From positions 1 through 64,000 of the IMG/VR virus record IMGVR_UViG_3300029983_000020: DNA of 64,000 nucleotides. The stretch is one strand, 5' to 3'. Numbering within the stretch: the stretch's first letter is position 1; each line of letters begins with the position of its first letter. Source of the stretch: a virus. The position numbers were made by a program, and so were the translations under genes. The notes under the pieces are model-generated. The model worked only from the letters and a program-made list of their open reading frames with translations. It was not told the origin of the DNA and did no database searches. This document shows positions 8,253 through 19,140 of this stretch, in pieces.

Positions 8253-9098
8253 TTAGAAACTATAAATGTTCCATGATAAAACAGGCCCTATTACAAGTCC
8301 GTATCCTCCTTTAGTTACATTAAATCCTGCAGCAGTACCCAAGCCTATACTAAAGCCCTGGAACCAATGTTTCTTTTTCATTAAATCTTTGAAAAATGGA
8401 TTAGAGCTCGGGTCAATAAGAACTCCAGATAATTGTTCAACTGTAAATCCGGGATATTTACTTTGTATGAATATTCTTAATTTATCTTTTTCTACTTTTT
8501 GTCCCCATGTGATATCTATTTGAGTAACTCTTTTAGTAAGTTCTGTATCTACGTGTTTAAGAATAAGAGGATTCTTTTTAAGAATTTTTATAGTTGTCTT
8601 TCCTGTAAAAATATCAAAATTTGTTAAATCATACTTGAATGGCAATGTCCATTCAGCAACAAATGTATTTGAATCTACTTTAACTAGTTCACCTATTATT
8701 TTATCTTTTTCTACAAGATATTTACGAAGAGTATTAGTGTCTTGTATTAATTGAATCACGGCATTATTTAATGAAATAACTTTTCCAGATTGCTCTTTTA
8801 CTTTTGCATACAAGTCTTTATTAAGATTTTTTAAATCTTTTTCTGTTGATACATATCCTGCTATAGAAGTTTGTAAAGCTCCACTTTTTAATCTCTCATT
8901 TTTAAGAGAGTCTGTAAGAGCAATTTGATTTTGGTTGCTTATAGCTTCTTTACGTTGAAATTCATTTATTCTTGAATGTTGAATAAGCATATAAATAATT
9001 AAGCCAATTACTACTATTGCTAGAAAAAGCTGTGTTTTTACAAAAGCCCATACTTTTTGCGCGTTTGAAACAGTTACTACATTTTTTAATGTTATCAT
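8253..9098 (-). CDS. Membrane-anchored coiled-coil protein, possible spanin-like
   Basis: Residues 22-40 form one hydrophobic span (QLFLAIVVIGLIIYMLIQ) after a basic N-terminus, then a long charged coiled coil runs to about residue 130. A small beta domain follows, and the last 35 residues are glycine-rich with alternating hydrophobics (GFSIGLGTAAGFNVTKG... ending NIYSF), reminiscent of an outer-membrane strand pattern. A single span plus periplasmic coiled coil plus outer-membrane-facing end is what a one-gene spanin needs, so a role in disrupting the outer membrane at lysis is reasonable. It lies among virion genes, so a structural role is also possible. No lipobox is present. Confidence 0.55.
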   Translation of the reverse strand: MITLKNVVTVSNAQKVWAFVKTQLFLAIVVIGLIIYMLIQHSRINEFQRKEAISNQNQIALTDSLKNERLKSGALQTSIAGYVSTEKDLKNLNKDLYAKVKEQSGKVISLNNAVIQLIQDTNTLRKYLVEKDKIIGELVKVDSNTFVAEWTLPFKYDLTNFDIFTGKTTIKILKKNPLILKHVDTELTKRVTQIDITWGQKVEKDKLRIFIQSKYPGFTVEQLSGVLIDPSSNPFFKDLMKKKHWFQGFSIGLGTAAGFNVTKGGYGLVIGPVLSWNIYSF

Positions 9099-9114
9099 GA
9101 TATTTTTATTTTAG

Positions 9115-11025
9115 TTAAGCAGGATTAGGATAAAATTCCACATCTACTTCTGTAATTAAAGGTGCTCCTATTACATAGATCTGTGGTCCAGAATTATAAT
9201 TTACATTAATTGTAGCTTTAATATCTGCTTGTCCTTGTCCTCCTGGAATAGGTGATGTTACCCAATCTACATTACTTTCTAAAGTAAAACGTAGTGGAAA
9301 ACTACTATATGGCGTTGATATTGATTGAGCATATTTATGTTTAGTACTTAATATTGCGCCCGGATTTAATTCATTAGATTCTGATGTCCAAGCAGATGTT
9401 GATAATAAAGTGCCTGTTTTTGTTCGTATTACTAATGATACGTATGGATTCTCTACAGAACCTCCAGGAACTTGAAAATTTGCAGCGTTAAAATCTATTG
9501 AAGTAATAACATCAACCGTAGTTGTTAACGGAAGATTATATAAACTTATATCATATACGACAATTTGTTTTTTATAACTTGTACCATCAGATGTGATTGT
9601 ATTTGTAATAAGAAATGCTCCTGCAGTAACATCAGTTATATCTCCTTGTTGGATTATTGAAACATCTAAATAATGTCCAGCATAGGGATAAATTCTCATT
9701 ACTCCAAGTCTTGGTCTGCCTGTATTTTCTTCAGCCCCAACAAAAATTGAACCGTCACATCCTGAAATACCTAATCCTGTAGTATATGAAATGATGCTCA
9801 TAGCTGAATCTGGGTTAGTTATTAAAGTAGGTGGGTACCAAAGTATATTAGAATTAACATCGAAACCGAATCCAGGCCCAACACAAGCATCTCTTGACAT
9901 AGGTGCATACACAGGTTCGACAGACAGAGTGCCCGAAAATATTGTGCCATATTCCGAATTTCTACTCCAGCCATTTTTAAATAGCTTCATATAAAATTCA
10001 TATGGATGTTGATCAGTATTACATAATCCATTAATAGATATTGTTCCCACAGGTTCGACATTTGAAAATACCAGTGGTTTAACAATTGAAGCATCTAAAC
10101 GATAAGTATTTCCATTAAAAGCAAGTACTTTTTCATAAAAATGTAATTCACCTTGTACACTTGAATCATTTGTAAAATCAGAAAGATTCCAAGATATTTC
10201 ACAATCATTCATATTTGTCACTCCATTAAATGATGGCGGCGCTCCTTCAAAATTTGAATCAAATAATGAATTGGCATTTATTTCATGATTTGTTAAAATT
10301 GCTCCATCAGGAGTATTAGGAGTAAATGTGTTAATCCCATATTGTTTAGTTATAATCATAGATGAAACGTCAAATATTAAATTTGTGTCTCTTATTACTC
10401 CAAGATTATCAACATTTCCAATTCTAAAATTTGAGCTAGCTTCTTCATATACAATTGCTAATGCGTCTTTGTAATTTGTACTACCAATTGTATATGTAGT
10501 AAATGCATTTATATCACCGACTTGTTTGATGTTGGTAAATTCGATTCTAGTAAAATTAATAGGAGGTATTCCATAGATATCATCCGGGGAACTTGTATAA
10601 TCAACAGATCCTGAAGCAGTGTGAACATTATCTATAATGTATTTTTGCCCTATATTACTATTGAAATAACGAGCATATCCTTCACTTGATGAAGCACCAA
10701 GTGGAACAAAAAATCCTCCGAGATTTATGTTAGCATACTTGTATTCATAAGTATCAGTTTCTGAATTTATTTCATATACTTTGCCTTCAGCATCTATGAA
10801 CAAATCGCCCGTAACATAAAGTCTTCCATCTGGTAGAGGCAAATTCCCTAATATCCATAAATCAGTATTATTAATTATTCTATCAACAATTCTTGGGTCA
10901 TTAATTGGGTCAATGCCTTCAAAATTTGTAAAGTACATTGATAAGCCTTGAAGCCCATCGATACCCTTAACGCCTTTTGATCCAAAGCCGGGCTTTCCTG
11001 GTGCATATTTTAATTTATCATTCAT
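9115..11025 (-). CDS. Collagen-like-headed virion protein, 636 aa (paralogue of the 359-aa protein)
   Basis: The N-terminus carries a short Gly-rich collagen-like stretch (PGFGSKGVKGIDGLQG, residues 10-25) followed by SMYFTNFEGI and a block YVTGDLFIDAEGKVYEI. The same order and wording occur in the gene at 11056-12135, so the two arose by duplication; similarity extends to about residue 330. The remaining C-terminal half is a beta-rich region without a match in the shorter copy. The protein is probably a trimeric fibre or whisker attached through the collagen-like head. It has its own late-type motif 7 bp upstream of the ATG. Confidence 0.65.
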   Translation of the reverse strand: MNDKLKYAPGKPGFGSKGVKGIDGLQGLSMYFTNFEGIDPINDPRIVDRIINNTDLWILGNLPLPDGRLYVTGDLFIDAEGKVYEINSETDTYEYKYANINLGGFFVPLGASSSEGYARYFNSNIGQKYIIDNVHTASGSVDYTSSPDDIYGIPPINFTRIEFTNIKQVGDINAFTTYTIGSTNYKDALAIVYEEASSNFRIGNVDNLGVIRDTNLIFDVSSMIITKQYGINTFTPNTPDGAILTNHEINANSLFDSNFEGAPPSFNGVTNMNDCEISWNLSDFTNDSSVQGELHFYEKVLAFNGNTYRLDASIVKPLVFSNVEPVGTISINGLCNTDQHPYEFYMKLFKNGWSRNSEYGTIFSGTLSVEPVYAPMSRDACVGPGFGFDVNSNILWYPPTLITNPDSAMSIISYTTGLGISGCDGSIFVGAEENTGRPRLGVMRIYPYAGHYLDVSIIQQGDITDVTAGAFLITNTITSDGTSYKKQIVVYDISLYNLPLTTTVDVITSIDFNAANFQVPGGSVENPYVSLVIRTKTGTLLSTSAWTSESNELNPGAILSTKHKYAQSISTPYSSFPLRFTLESNVDWVTSPIPGGQGQADIKATINVNYNSGPQIYVIGAPLITEVDVEFYPNPA

Positions 11026-11032
11026 GAATCTT

Positions 11033-11049
11033 CTTTATTTATATATTTA
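11033..11049 (-). promoter_or_regulatory. Late-type promoter motif (AAATATATAAATAAAGA)
   Basis: On the minus strand the core TATATAAA-TAAA lies between the stop of the 359-aa gene and the ATG of the 636-aa gene at 11025. It matches the late motif with T for the usual A/C at one position. Confidence 0.5.
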
Positions 11050-11055
11050 CGCATT

Positions 11056-12135
11056 TTATAATGATATTCGAGTTGAAATATCTGATGAACGCTCCCATCC
11101 GTCTTGTTTAACCATCATGTGATAGTTGTATCGTTGCCCTATTTTAAGGCCATCAAATGTAACATATCCTGTCGGTTCTACATTATGTAGTATTATTGAC
11201 GATCCTTCTGAAACATCTAATAAATTATAAACTTTTACAGTAGATGAGTCTTTTGAAAAATATAAATCACCTGATACTCCCGACCCAGATGCAAAATCAG
11301 CCAATGTCCAATATACATTAATTTTATGAGCTAATGAAGATGAACTATAAAAACTTAAAGGCTTGGCATTAAAAGATGGATCATTGAATAGAGTAATAGG
11401 GTTAATTTCTCGATTTGTCAAGATATTTCCATCTGGTGTATTTAGTCCAAAATTATGAGGTCTATTATGAATCACTAATGATGCATCTAATGTCAAACTA
11501 GTGTTACGTATAGTGTCTAGAAAATCTACATTGCCAATTCTAAATGATTCAGTATTAACATCATATACTATTGCTAATGATTGATTATCATCTACAAATT
11601 TATTCTCCGCTGTAGAGTATAATGAAAAGGCGTTTTTAGAATTTTCAGATATGTCACAATATTCTATTCTCGTAAATTCCTTTAAAGGCACTCCATAAAT
11701 AGTTTTGCCTGTTACATAATCATTAGGAGTTAACATTCTTACATTATCGATTAAATATCCCTCACTTGGATTATTGATGTTATAATATCTTCCGAAACCA
11801 TCTGGAGTATCAGTAAGCCATTCAAAGAAATCTACCTTTGAGAATTTGCCAACAGTGGGTGAAAATGTAAATGTCTCAGCATCTATAGTAAAAATGTCTC
11901 CTTTGGCGTCTACTAATAAATCACCTGTTACATAAGTTTTGCCTAAAGGTAATGATGTTTGAGGAGGAGCACTACTCCATAAGACGTAATTATTTTCTAT
12001 AGCATTTTCTATATTAGCCATATTAAATATTGCATCAAAATCTGTAAAATACATAGACATTCCTTGAAAGCCGTCAGATCCACTAGCACCCTTAGCACCA
12101 TATCCTATTAATCCTGCTGAGTATTGATATTTCAT
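11056..12135 (-). CDS. Collagen-like-headed virion protein, 359 aa (paralogue of the 636-aa protein)
   Basis: It opens with IGYGAKGASGSDGFQGMSMY and then YVTGDLLVDAKGDIFTI, matching the head of the neighbouring 636-aa protein in order and spacing. Further shared landmarks are NTPDGNILTNREIN and YDVNTESFRIGNVDFL (NTPDGAILTNHEIN and FRIGNVDNL in the paralogue). It ends about where the paralogue begins its unique C-terminal half. The protein is Ser/Asp/Asn-rich and beta-rich, with no catalytic motif. It is separated from the upstream 1556-aa gene by only 6 bp, indicating one transcript. A short trimeric fibre is the likely role. Confidence 0.65.
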   Translation of the reverse strand: MKYQYSAGLIGYGAKGASGSDGFQGMSMYFTDFDAIFNMANIENAIENNYVLWSSAPPQTSLPLGKTYVTGDLLVDAKGDIFTIDAETFTFSPTVGKFSKVDFFEWLTDTPDGFGRYYNINNPSEGYLIDNVRMLTPNDYVTGKTIYGVPLKEFTRIEYCDISENSKNAFSLYSTAENKFVDDNQSLAIVYDVNTESFRIGNVDFLDTIRNTSLTLDASLVIHNRPHNFGLNTPDGNILTNREINPITLFNDPSFNAKPLSFYSSSSLAHKINVYWTLADFASGSGVSGDLYFSKDSSTVKVYNLLDVSEGSSIILHNVEPTGYVTFDGLKIGQRYNYHMMVKQDGWERSSDISTRISL

Positions 12136-12141
12136 GTGTTA

Positions 12142-15100
12142 TTATTTTTCTGTTAAAGTTAATGATGCAAAATATGAAAAATTTCCAGATTTTGGGATAT
12201 CTATGTTATACAAATATTCATTATTAACATAAGATAACTGACCATTAAAATTTTGTTTACTAAGAGCAAAATCACTATCATTAACTAAATGTAATAAAGT
12301 GCCATCAAACGGCTTGATATAATACTTCAAAACAATTTTTGGTTGGCTAATATTATAATATCCCAGTATCGTAGTTTTTATGTAATTAGAAATGGCGATA
12401 TTTGAATTATTGAAACTTGCCCAATTTGATATAAACATAGAGTTAGTTTTAAACAATGATAATATTGCTCTTGATATATTAAGTGATATTAGTATATTCG
12501 AGTTGGTTGATGTATATGATGCTGTAGTTATGTCCCATTTTTCTAATGTAATATCATTTGGTAATTTAGGAAGTTTAGAACCAAAGAAAGATGATAATTC
12601 ATTAGCACTTTCATAGCCATTTACTAACAAATTATCCTTTGTGTAATAATTAGCATCCCATTGTGATTTAAATACATTGTAATTCGGAACAAACGATATA
12701 GCGTTTCCGGCTGATACATCAGTACCTGATACAGTAGTAACTACTTTATTATACCAAAGTTGCGGAATATTATTATATGCTCTTAAATTTGTATTGCTAA
12801 ATGTAAAATCCTTTTCTACAGTATTGATTAAAGCTGCGTTTTCATTCGATTTAAATTCTAAAATATTGTTAAATTTTGGCTTAAACCAACCATTATATGT
12901 TGTCATACTTGCGTATGTTCTTGGCTGATTAATTGATACAGAAAGCGGGTTAACTACACTGCCAAAGCTTAAACTTGTAATTATTTCATCACCTCTTAAA
13001 ATATAATACATTATATATGATCTTGATGTTTGAAGCAAGTATTGTAATGTATTATAATTTGTAGTGTTATTAACATACATGTTAGTATTTTCATTGTATT
13101 TATATCCCGAATTTACGACATAATCTCCGAATGTATTCGCGTTTTGCTTATATTCATAATCAATGTATTGTGCAAATGTCTCAAAAGATCTTGTATTATC
13201 AAGCAAAAAAACATCTCCGATAATAGTGTTTTCGCCAAAAGCATGAAATGTAGATTTAAATAAATTAAGATTGTTATTGAATTGAGCATAAGGTCTTGTC
13301 ATACTTGTGAAGTATGATGAAGGCATTCCATATACAGACTCTAAAGTCTTTTGAATAGTAGAGTTATTGACAATAAAGGGCGTCTTCACAAATGAATATT
13401 CTGGAGGGGTACCCTTTCCTGTAATAAATCCATAATCGTCTCCGTCTAATAAACCCTTGCCTGGTAAAAATGACGAATACCTCATAGAATAATTGAGCTC
13501 ATCATTGCCTTGATACCAAACCATTAGAATAGTTTTTGTATTTTCGTTAACGATAAAATCTATCGGTCTATTTGAATTTTTATTTTTTGAAGGAGTCGAT
13601 ATAAATGAAAATTTAAATCTATTATAATTTTTAATGTCAATTCCAGTAGATGCTATACTTTCAACTCTAATTGAAAGACTTAATCCAAGTAAAATAACAT
13701 CAATACTATTTTTATATGCGTTGTAATAACAAATTGATGATCTAGATTTAGTAGATTCTATGTTGTAATTTGTGTATATTAATTTTGAGAAATAATCATT
13801 GTATGGATTAGCCAACATAGCTTCTTTTATAGTTGAATATGTAGAACCATCTTCGATTACATCATTTACATCATAAAATATATAATCTTCCCATGATCTT
13901 CCGCCCGGAGATAAATACTTAAATGAAGGATATGAAATTTCTTGATTATACGCAGTTGTTGTAGGAATAAAATTGGTGCTTCCATTTACGAATAATCTTA
14001 ATGGATTGTTCCTGGCGTCATTTCCAAGACCTACCCATTTAGAGATTAAAGGAACTATTAAACCGTGTTTTAGAAGTGAACTCGAATCATAGTAATTACC
14101 GAGAGATACATCAGAGTTACCGTTAGATACATCATAATTATATGAACCATCTAATACAGCGTAAGTTATAAATGTCGGTGTAGTGGCGGCCAAAATTAAA
14201 CTAGCATCAAAGGTATTCATTAAAGAACCTGCCGAATATCCTGTATAATAATCCTTTTGATATGCTATTCCATCTCCTTGACTAATGACAAATGAGCCTT
14301 TAACTGTCATAGCCACAGATGAATCTGCACCTACAAACATACTATATGTACTTATATCATTTTGCCTACTATAACTATACTCATTAGTTACTCCCAATAC
14401 CGGATCATTAACAGTAAAATCAATATCTTTTACTTGATTTATTCCCATTAATGAAATGTTTACAGGATATATGTTATAAGCATTAAACAAATCACGTAGT
14501 AATAAAATTTCATCAGATGTCATTATTAATACATTATCTTCTAAACTAAATGGGTCTTGAACATACTGATATGTGTTAACTCCTACTTTGAAATTAACAA
14601 TACTTTTATACCAGCCAGCAAGATTTTGATATAATGTAGGTGTTTCAAATTTATCAAGAATATTGTTTATAGCTGCCACGCTATAAAAATTATTCAATCC
14701 TCTATTTAAGAATGAAACTGAAATACTTTGACGGTTTCCAAAAAATTCAAAATCTATTGGCCCATAAGTTGAATCATATTCGATAGTTAATAAATCTGAT
14801 AGGATAGGTGTAAATCTGCCAAAGAATGTTATGTCACTTGCTAAAGCTGCATTATTAAAGCCTGATAAACTGTCATTTAGATCATTTAACGTAGATGCAG
14901 TGATTCGTTGAAATACCCATCTATCATCAAAATTAGCGTTTTCATTTAAAATCAAAGATAACCAATCATTTCCTCGAATTCCGACATAAAATTGGCTTGT
15001 TTCATATTTCGTGAATCTTTCGAATGCCTTTTCAATTTCCCTTAATTGGAATTGTATGTCACCATTTACATTAAAGAATGTTCTGTAAACTATGGGTCTT

Positions 15101-16812
15101 CCGTTTGATGAATCCGTTACAGAACAATTTGGAACACATTTATAACTACTAGCATCTATGCCATAAACTTCCCATATTGTGTTTGATGTTTTATTGATAA
15201 TTCTTAGGTGTTCTCCCTGTTCTAATGCGGTATTAAGGGTAAAACTTATAAATGGATTACCATTATTTTTTATAACTGGTGAACTAAAAATATTTTGATT
15301 AGGCTTATTTACATATTCATTAAATGTAGTCCCATCAACCTGGGCATTATTCGTAAAACGTTTTAATTGAACATCATCATTAACAACGAATAGTCTTGTT
15401 TTGAATTCATCTGCTATCGTTCCGTCAACATTAAAAATTTCTGAATTTAAAAATAAACTACTGTCCTTCCCATCCATTGATAAAATAGATACTGGAGAAC
15501 TTTCATTTTCAGCATAATAAGCTATCTTGTATAAAATATTTTCGGTTAAATAAAGTCCGAAGTAACGGTTCATTGAATATAAACTAACATCTTCATCACT
15601 AAAAATGAAATTCATGTTAATTAAATTAGGGCATAACAAGTTATTTCTTTCAAATCCTTGAGATACAAATGCATTTAAATCTGTAAAATTATCGGCGGCT
15701 TGATTAAAGAAATATGTAGTTTCTGAACGACCCGTCATGACTCCTTTATCGACTGCCATGCCATACCAAGTATTTGGGTCAGATTCGATTTGAGCTGGGT
15801 CTGTTAATGATAAGAAAACCGGTGCTTGTAATTTTACAACGTCGTTAAGATGTGTTGTCAAATATTTTCCAAGTGGAGCTTCGGATTTCATACTCCAGCT
15901 TCGTATGATATTGCTATCTTCTAAATATTTAAACACTAAATTGCTTAACGAATCGGTTGTATACGTCTCAGGATTATAAACACCACTTAATCTAAAAGCA
16001 GCAAAATAATCTGGAAGTTTTGAATTAATCCAAAGTGGAGCAAGTATGCCATTATCTTCAGCATATAATTCATCTTCTAATAATTTAGCACCATAATTAT
16101 ATGTAGTGTCATATTGATCTGATAAATTTGTTTTGGGAATACTTATATTAAGAGTATTTTCATCACTTACTCTATACAATTCTCCCAAGGGAAGTGATGA
16201 AAAAGTTCTTCTGATATCACTTGATAGAATGCTATTTGCCGATACTTGTTGTTTTCTATATTTCTTATTTGATAATATGTCAGAAATTTTAAATGTATCA
16301 AGATACATATTTTCGCTAGTATCTACATTCAAAGTTATATTTCCAGTGAATTTGGGATTAGAACGTATCAACATATAAGAAGCTTCATCATCTATAAGAG
16401 CATCATCTATAGGGTACGTGTTTATGTTTCCTTTTTCTATAATGTATGGTCTGTTTAATACATTAATTACTCCTTGTTCTTGATATGATGAAAAATCAGA
16501 CACATCATAAATATCAAATCTTAATATTTGGTCGAAATTATAATTCAACGGGTTATAAATATGAAAACACGCTGGGTCTAGTGTAGCATTTAAATGTACA
16601 CAAAATTCTGGTGTAGGATTAAGAGGATCGTAACTTCTAATATCTAATCCGTTAACATACAATGTTCCTGGTGCTGGTAATTCAGCATATGTCGTATTAG
16701 GAATTATCCAGAAGTCTTCTCCAGGAGCTCCATCATACGTATATTGCAAAAATGCCTCAGGATTTTTAGAAGTTAAGACTACTGTATTATTGAAATTTTT
16801 AATAAAACCCAT
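12142..16812 (-). CDS. Giant virion structural protein, 1556 aa
   Basis: No motif identifies a specific function. The protein is uniformly beta-rich, with abundant Asn, Tyr, Ser and Asp, few Cys, and no signal peptide or membrane span. The N-terminal 200 residues look compact (GTLYVNGLDIRSYDPLN, YMLIRSNPKFTGNITLNVD). The bulk has no obvious internal repeat and the C-terminus ends in strands. It is the longest gene of the minus-strand virion block, with 11- and 6-bp gaps to its neighbours. Size and position suggest a baseplate-peripheral or long-fibre component; a tape measure is unlikely because helical content is low. Confidence 0.6.
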   Translation of the reverse strand: MGFIKNFNNTVVLTSKNPEAFLQYTYDGAPGEDFWIIPNTTYAELPAPGTLYVNGLDIRSYDPLNPTPEFCVHLNATLDPACFHIYNPLNYNFDQILRFDIYDVSDFSSYQEQGVINVLNRPYIIEKGNINTYPIDDALIDDEASYMLIRSNPKFTGNITLNVDTSENMYLDTFKISDILSNKKYRKQQVSANSILSSDIRRTFSSLPLGELYRVSDENTLNISIPKTNLSDQYDTTYNYGAKLLEDELYAEDNGILAPLWINSKLPDYFAAFRLSGVYNPETYTTDSLSNLVFKYLEDSNIIRSWSMKSEAPLGKYLTTHLNDVVKLQAPVFLSLTDPAQIESDPNTWYGMAVDKGVMTGRSETTYFFNQAADNFTDLNAFVSQGFERNNLLCPNLINMNFIFSDEDVSLYSMNRYFGLYLTENILYKIAYYAENESSPVSILSMDGKDSSLFLNSEIFNVDGTIADEFKTRLFVVNDDVQLKRFTNNAQVDGTTFNEYVNKPNQNIFSSPVIKNNGNPFISFTLNTALEQGEHLRIINKTSNTIWEVYGIDASSYKCVPNCSVTDSSNGRPIVYRTFFNVNGDIQFQLREIEKAFERFTKYETSQFYVGIRGNDWLSLILNENANFDDRWVFQRITASTLNDLNDSLSGFNNAALASDITFFGRFTPILSDLLTIEYDSTYGPIDFEFFGNRQSISVSFLNRGLNNFYSVAAINNILDKFETPTLYQNLAGWYKSIVNFKVGVNTYQYVQDPFSLEDNVLIMTSDEILLLRDLFNAYNIYPVNISLMGINQVKDIDFTVNDPVLGVTNEYSYSRQNDISTYSMFVGADSSVAMTVKGSFVISQGDGIAYQKDYYTGYSAGSLMNTFDASLILAATTPTFITYAVLDGSYNYDVSNGNSDVSLGNYYDSSSLLKHGLIVPLISKWVGLGNDARNNPLRLFVNGSTNFIPTTTAYNQEISYPSFKYLSPGGRSWEDYIFYDVNDVIEDGSTYSTIKEAMLANPYNDYFSKLIYTNYNIESTKSRSSICYYNAYKNSIDVILLGLSLSIRVESIASTGIDIKNYNRFKFSFISTPSKNKNSNRPIDFIVNENTKTILMVWYQGNDELNYSMRYSSFLPGKGLLDGDDYGFITGKGTPPEYSFVKTPFIVNNSTIQKTLESVYGMPSSYFTSMTRPYAQFNNNLNLFKSTFHAFGENTIIGDVFLLDNTRSFETFAQYIDYEYKQNANTFGDYVVNSGYKYNENTNMYVNNTTNYNTLQYLLQTSRSYIMYYILRGDEIITSLSFGSVVNPLSVSINQPRTYASMTTYNGWFKPKFNNILEFKSNENAALINTVEKDFTFSNTNLRAYNNIPQLWYNKVVTTVSGTDVSAGNAISFVPNYNVFKSQWDANYYTKDNLLVNGYESANELSSFFGSKLPKLPNDITLEKWDITTASYTSTNSNILISLNISRAILSLFKTNSMFISNWASFNNSNIAISNYIKTTILGYYNISQPKIVLKYYIKPFDGTLLHLVNDSDFALSKQNFNGQLSYVNNEYLYNIDIPKSGNFSYFASLTLTEK

Positions 16813-16823
16813 TTCTAATTTTT

Positions 16824-19121
16824 TTAAATTATTATGTCGGCAACAAATCTTTCATATACAGATGGATCTGCATTTACCATTGCTTGTAAAAGTTGTTGAA
16901 GTGTTCCAGTTATTTGCCCATAAGTACTAACAGCTCCTGTGGGTTTAGCTACTGTAATAAAACTATAAGCTGCTATATTATCTATCTGAGATTGTAAATC
17001 TGTTGTTTTGACATTATTAATTACACCTGCGGAATTCTTTGATTTAAGGTCAAACGCTAAATTAGCAGCTTGATGTTTGAAATATGTACCTGTTCCCGAA
17101 TTTGGGTTAGGAACACTGTCTGCCAAGTGAGTGGGAACTCCGGCGGAAGACATAGTTTCATCTAATTTAAGTGTAGTTGCTTCAGCTGCAGCGTCTGCCA
17201 AAATATTTGAAATTTGATTAGAGCCTTCAATGTTTGCAGGAAAATCTATAATTACTGTTGGTGACCATTCAGATTTTACTGGATTTGTTGGCCAACCGGC
17301 TTCACTTAAAGAACGAATTTTTATTTCAACCTTTTCACCCTTAGATATTGCAATGTCTATTTGATTTATGTTATTTACATCACCATCTCCTATATTTTCT
17401 GCTTTCCAAACATATGTGTTTGATGAAACGTCAAATACTTTTTCTTTAACTTTAGTAGATTTTATTTCCCAATCAGTATAAGTTCCTCTTACTGCTTGTC
17501 CAGTACTTGCATCAGTATAAATGTAAGTATTTAAAGCTACTCCAGTATTATCGAGTTTTAAATATCTATATGCATATTCAAATTGAATAATTTCCTGTGC
17601 TGGAGAACCCTTTGGATTAGGAATTGGAAAAAATCCACGAATTCTATATATTGCATCAGATGTAACTGCAGAATTTTCATATGCTACTGTAGCTAATGAT
17701 CTAACCAAAGATTGGTATTCTATAGTTTTCTTTGAAAGATCGTTAATATTTGCAGTTATTTTTGCATTTAAATCTGACCTTGAGCCAACATCTGTAAGTT
17801 CGGTTAATTGTGCTTTTTGTTGCGATATGGTATTTTTTAAACTATTAATAATAGTTTTTGTGGATTCTATTTGAGTTTGTGTATTTTTAATAGATTCAGT
17901 ATCTAGCGCAGCGTTCATTTGAGTATTCAATTGTTTAACTGCAAAATTAGAAGCCGAGAAAACAGGAGCATCTGGAGTTACACCAAAGTATGCAGGAATG
18001 TATTTTTCCTTTGCTTGACCCTCTAATTGTCTTCCAAAATCCGAAACATATTTTTTATAATATTCATCTAGATTCATTGTGCTATTTGTTAACACAAGAT
18101 TATTTGAATAAAATGGAATGCCATAACTCCAATTGTCTCCTATGATATTAAAATCATCATTAACACCCTTTAAGAAAATAACATTGCATTCATCATATCC
18201 TACAGGAATATCTAATAACTTAGTAGAAAAAGGAGCATTGTAAATTTCAAATGTGTTGTTAATCGTAGGATGGTCTGCTCCAACTGAAGGAATTACATGA
18301 ATTCGTTTTTCATTAACTTGGATATCATCTATTTTCCATATTGAATTTGCATAACGTAAAGTATCTCCAATTGAAAGTTGATTATTTTTAACCGTAGGAG
18401 AATCTGATGTCACTCCATAATTCATTGTATCAAGATAATACCACTCTTTTGATGCTAATGTTTGTTTATTTGTTATTACAAAATATCCAGTATAAGGTTC
18501 AGTATATAAAGGAAGCTCTACTAAATCTTCATCTTCCCAAAATTTCTTATGATTCTCATTAAGATATGTAATAGTTTCATAATATGTTCTATCAAAAGGA
18601 TATACGTTATCTAAAAACCATTGGGTTTCATTATCATCAAAGTTATCAAATATAACTCTTTTAGCAACTGCTCTATCTGAACGATCATCTATTTTTCCTT
18701 TTAAATCAAATGTGACAATAAGTTGCGGAAACATCATCGATTCAAAAAACCAATTACTACGAGTTTTAAATTTGGTAGGAGGAAGAACACCCGATATTAT
18801 TCCTGGAGAAATAGCAACAGGTTGAGTTAGTATTTGACGATAAGTTCCATCATTTAAAAGAACAAGGCCCTCACCTTTTACAAAAACATCAACTGTTTGA
18901 TTTGTCGCGTTAACTTTGTTAATCATACTATTGTAAGATGGAAAAGAATACGTTACTGTAGATGCGTCTCCTGTAATAGGATTCATTTGTTCTACTGATA
19001 AAGTTACTGTATCATCTTGAGTTGTTATGCTTTTATTAAGTGCAATAACATTTGATAAAGCAATGTTCACTTGATTTGCAAGCAAATCAACTGTTTCTGT
19101 AAATGAATTTACGTTTGACAT
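16824..19121 (-). CDS. Baseplate or fibre protein with coiled coil and fibronectin III-like domain, 765 aa
   Basis: Residues about 395-465 form a coiled coil (ESIKNTQTQIESTKTIIN and following). Residues about 500-640 read like a fibronectin type III module, with YRYLKLDNTGVALNTYIY and the typical IRSLSEAGWPTNPVKSEWS closing strands. The last 130 residues are helical and end in a small domain (VYERFVADIII). Fibronectin-like domains are common in phage host-interaction and tail-tip proteins. It is co-oriented with the 900- and 1556-aa genes with gaps of 11-19 bp, so it is part of the same late transcript. No enzymatic residues are visible. Confidence 0.65.
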   Translation of the reverse strand: MSNVNSFTETVDLLANQVNIALSNVIALNKSITTQDDTVTLSVEQMNPITGDASTVTYSFPSYNSMINKVNATNQTVDVFVKGEGLVLLNDGTYRQILTQPVAISPGIISGVLPPTKFKTRSNWFFESMMFPQLIVTFDLKGKIDDRSDRAVAKRVIFDNFDDNETQWFLDNVYPFDRTYYETITYLNENHKKFWEDEDLVELPLYTEPYTGYFVITNKQTLASKEWYYLDTMNYGVTSDSPTVKNNQLSIGDTLRYANSIWKIDDIQVNEKRIHVIPSVGADHPTINNTFEIYNAPFSTKLLDIPVGYDECNVIFLKGVNDDFNIIGDNWSYGIPFYSNNLVLTNSTMNLDEYYKKYVSDFGRQLEGQAKEKYIPAYFGVTPDAPVFSASNFAVKQLNTQMNAALDTESIKNTQTQIESTKTIINSLKNTISQQKAQLTELTDVGSRSDLNAKITANINDLSKKTIEYQSLVRSLATVAYENSAVTSDAIYRIRGFFPIPNPKGSPAQEIIQFEYAYRYLKLDNTGVALNTYIYTDASTGQAVRGTYTDWEIKSTKVKEKVFDVSSNTYVWKAENIGDGDVNNINQIDIAISKGEKVEIKIRSLSEAGWPTNPVKSEWSPTVIIDFPANIEGSNQISNILADAAAEATTLKLDETMSSAGVPTHLADSVPNPNSGTGTYFKHQAANLAFDLKSKNSAGVINNVKTTDLQSQIDNIAAYSFITVAKPTGAVSTYGQITGTLQQLLQAMVNADPSVYERFVADIII

Positions 19122-19140
19122 ATAATATTTTTGTTATTTT

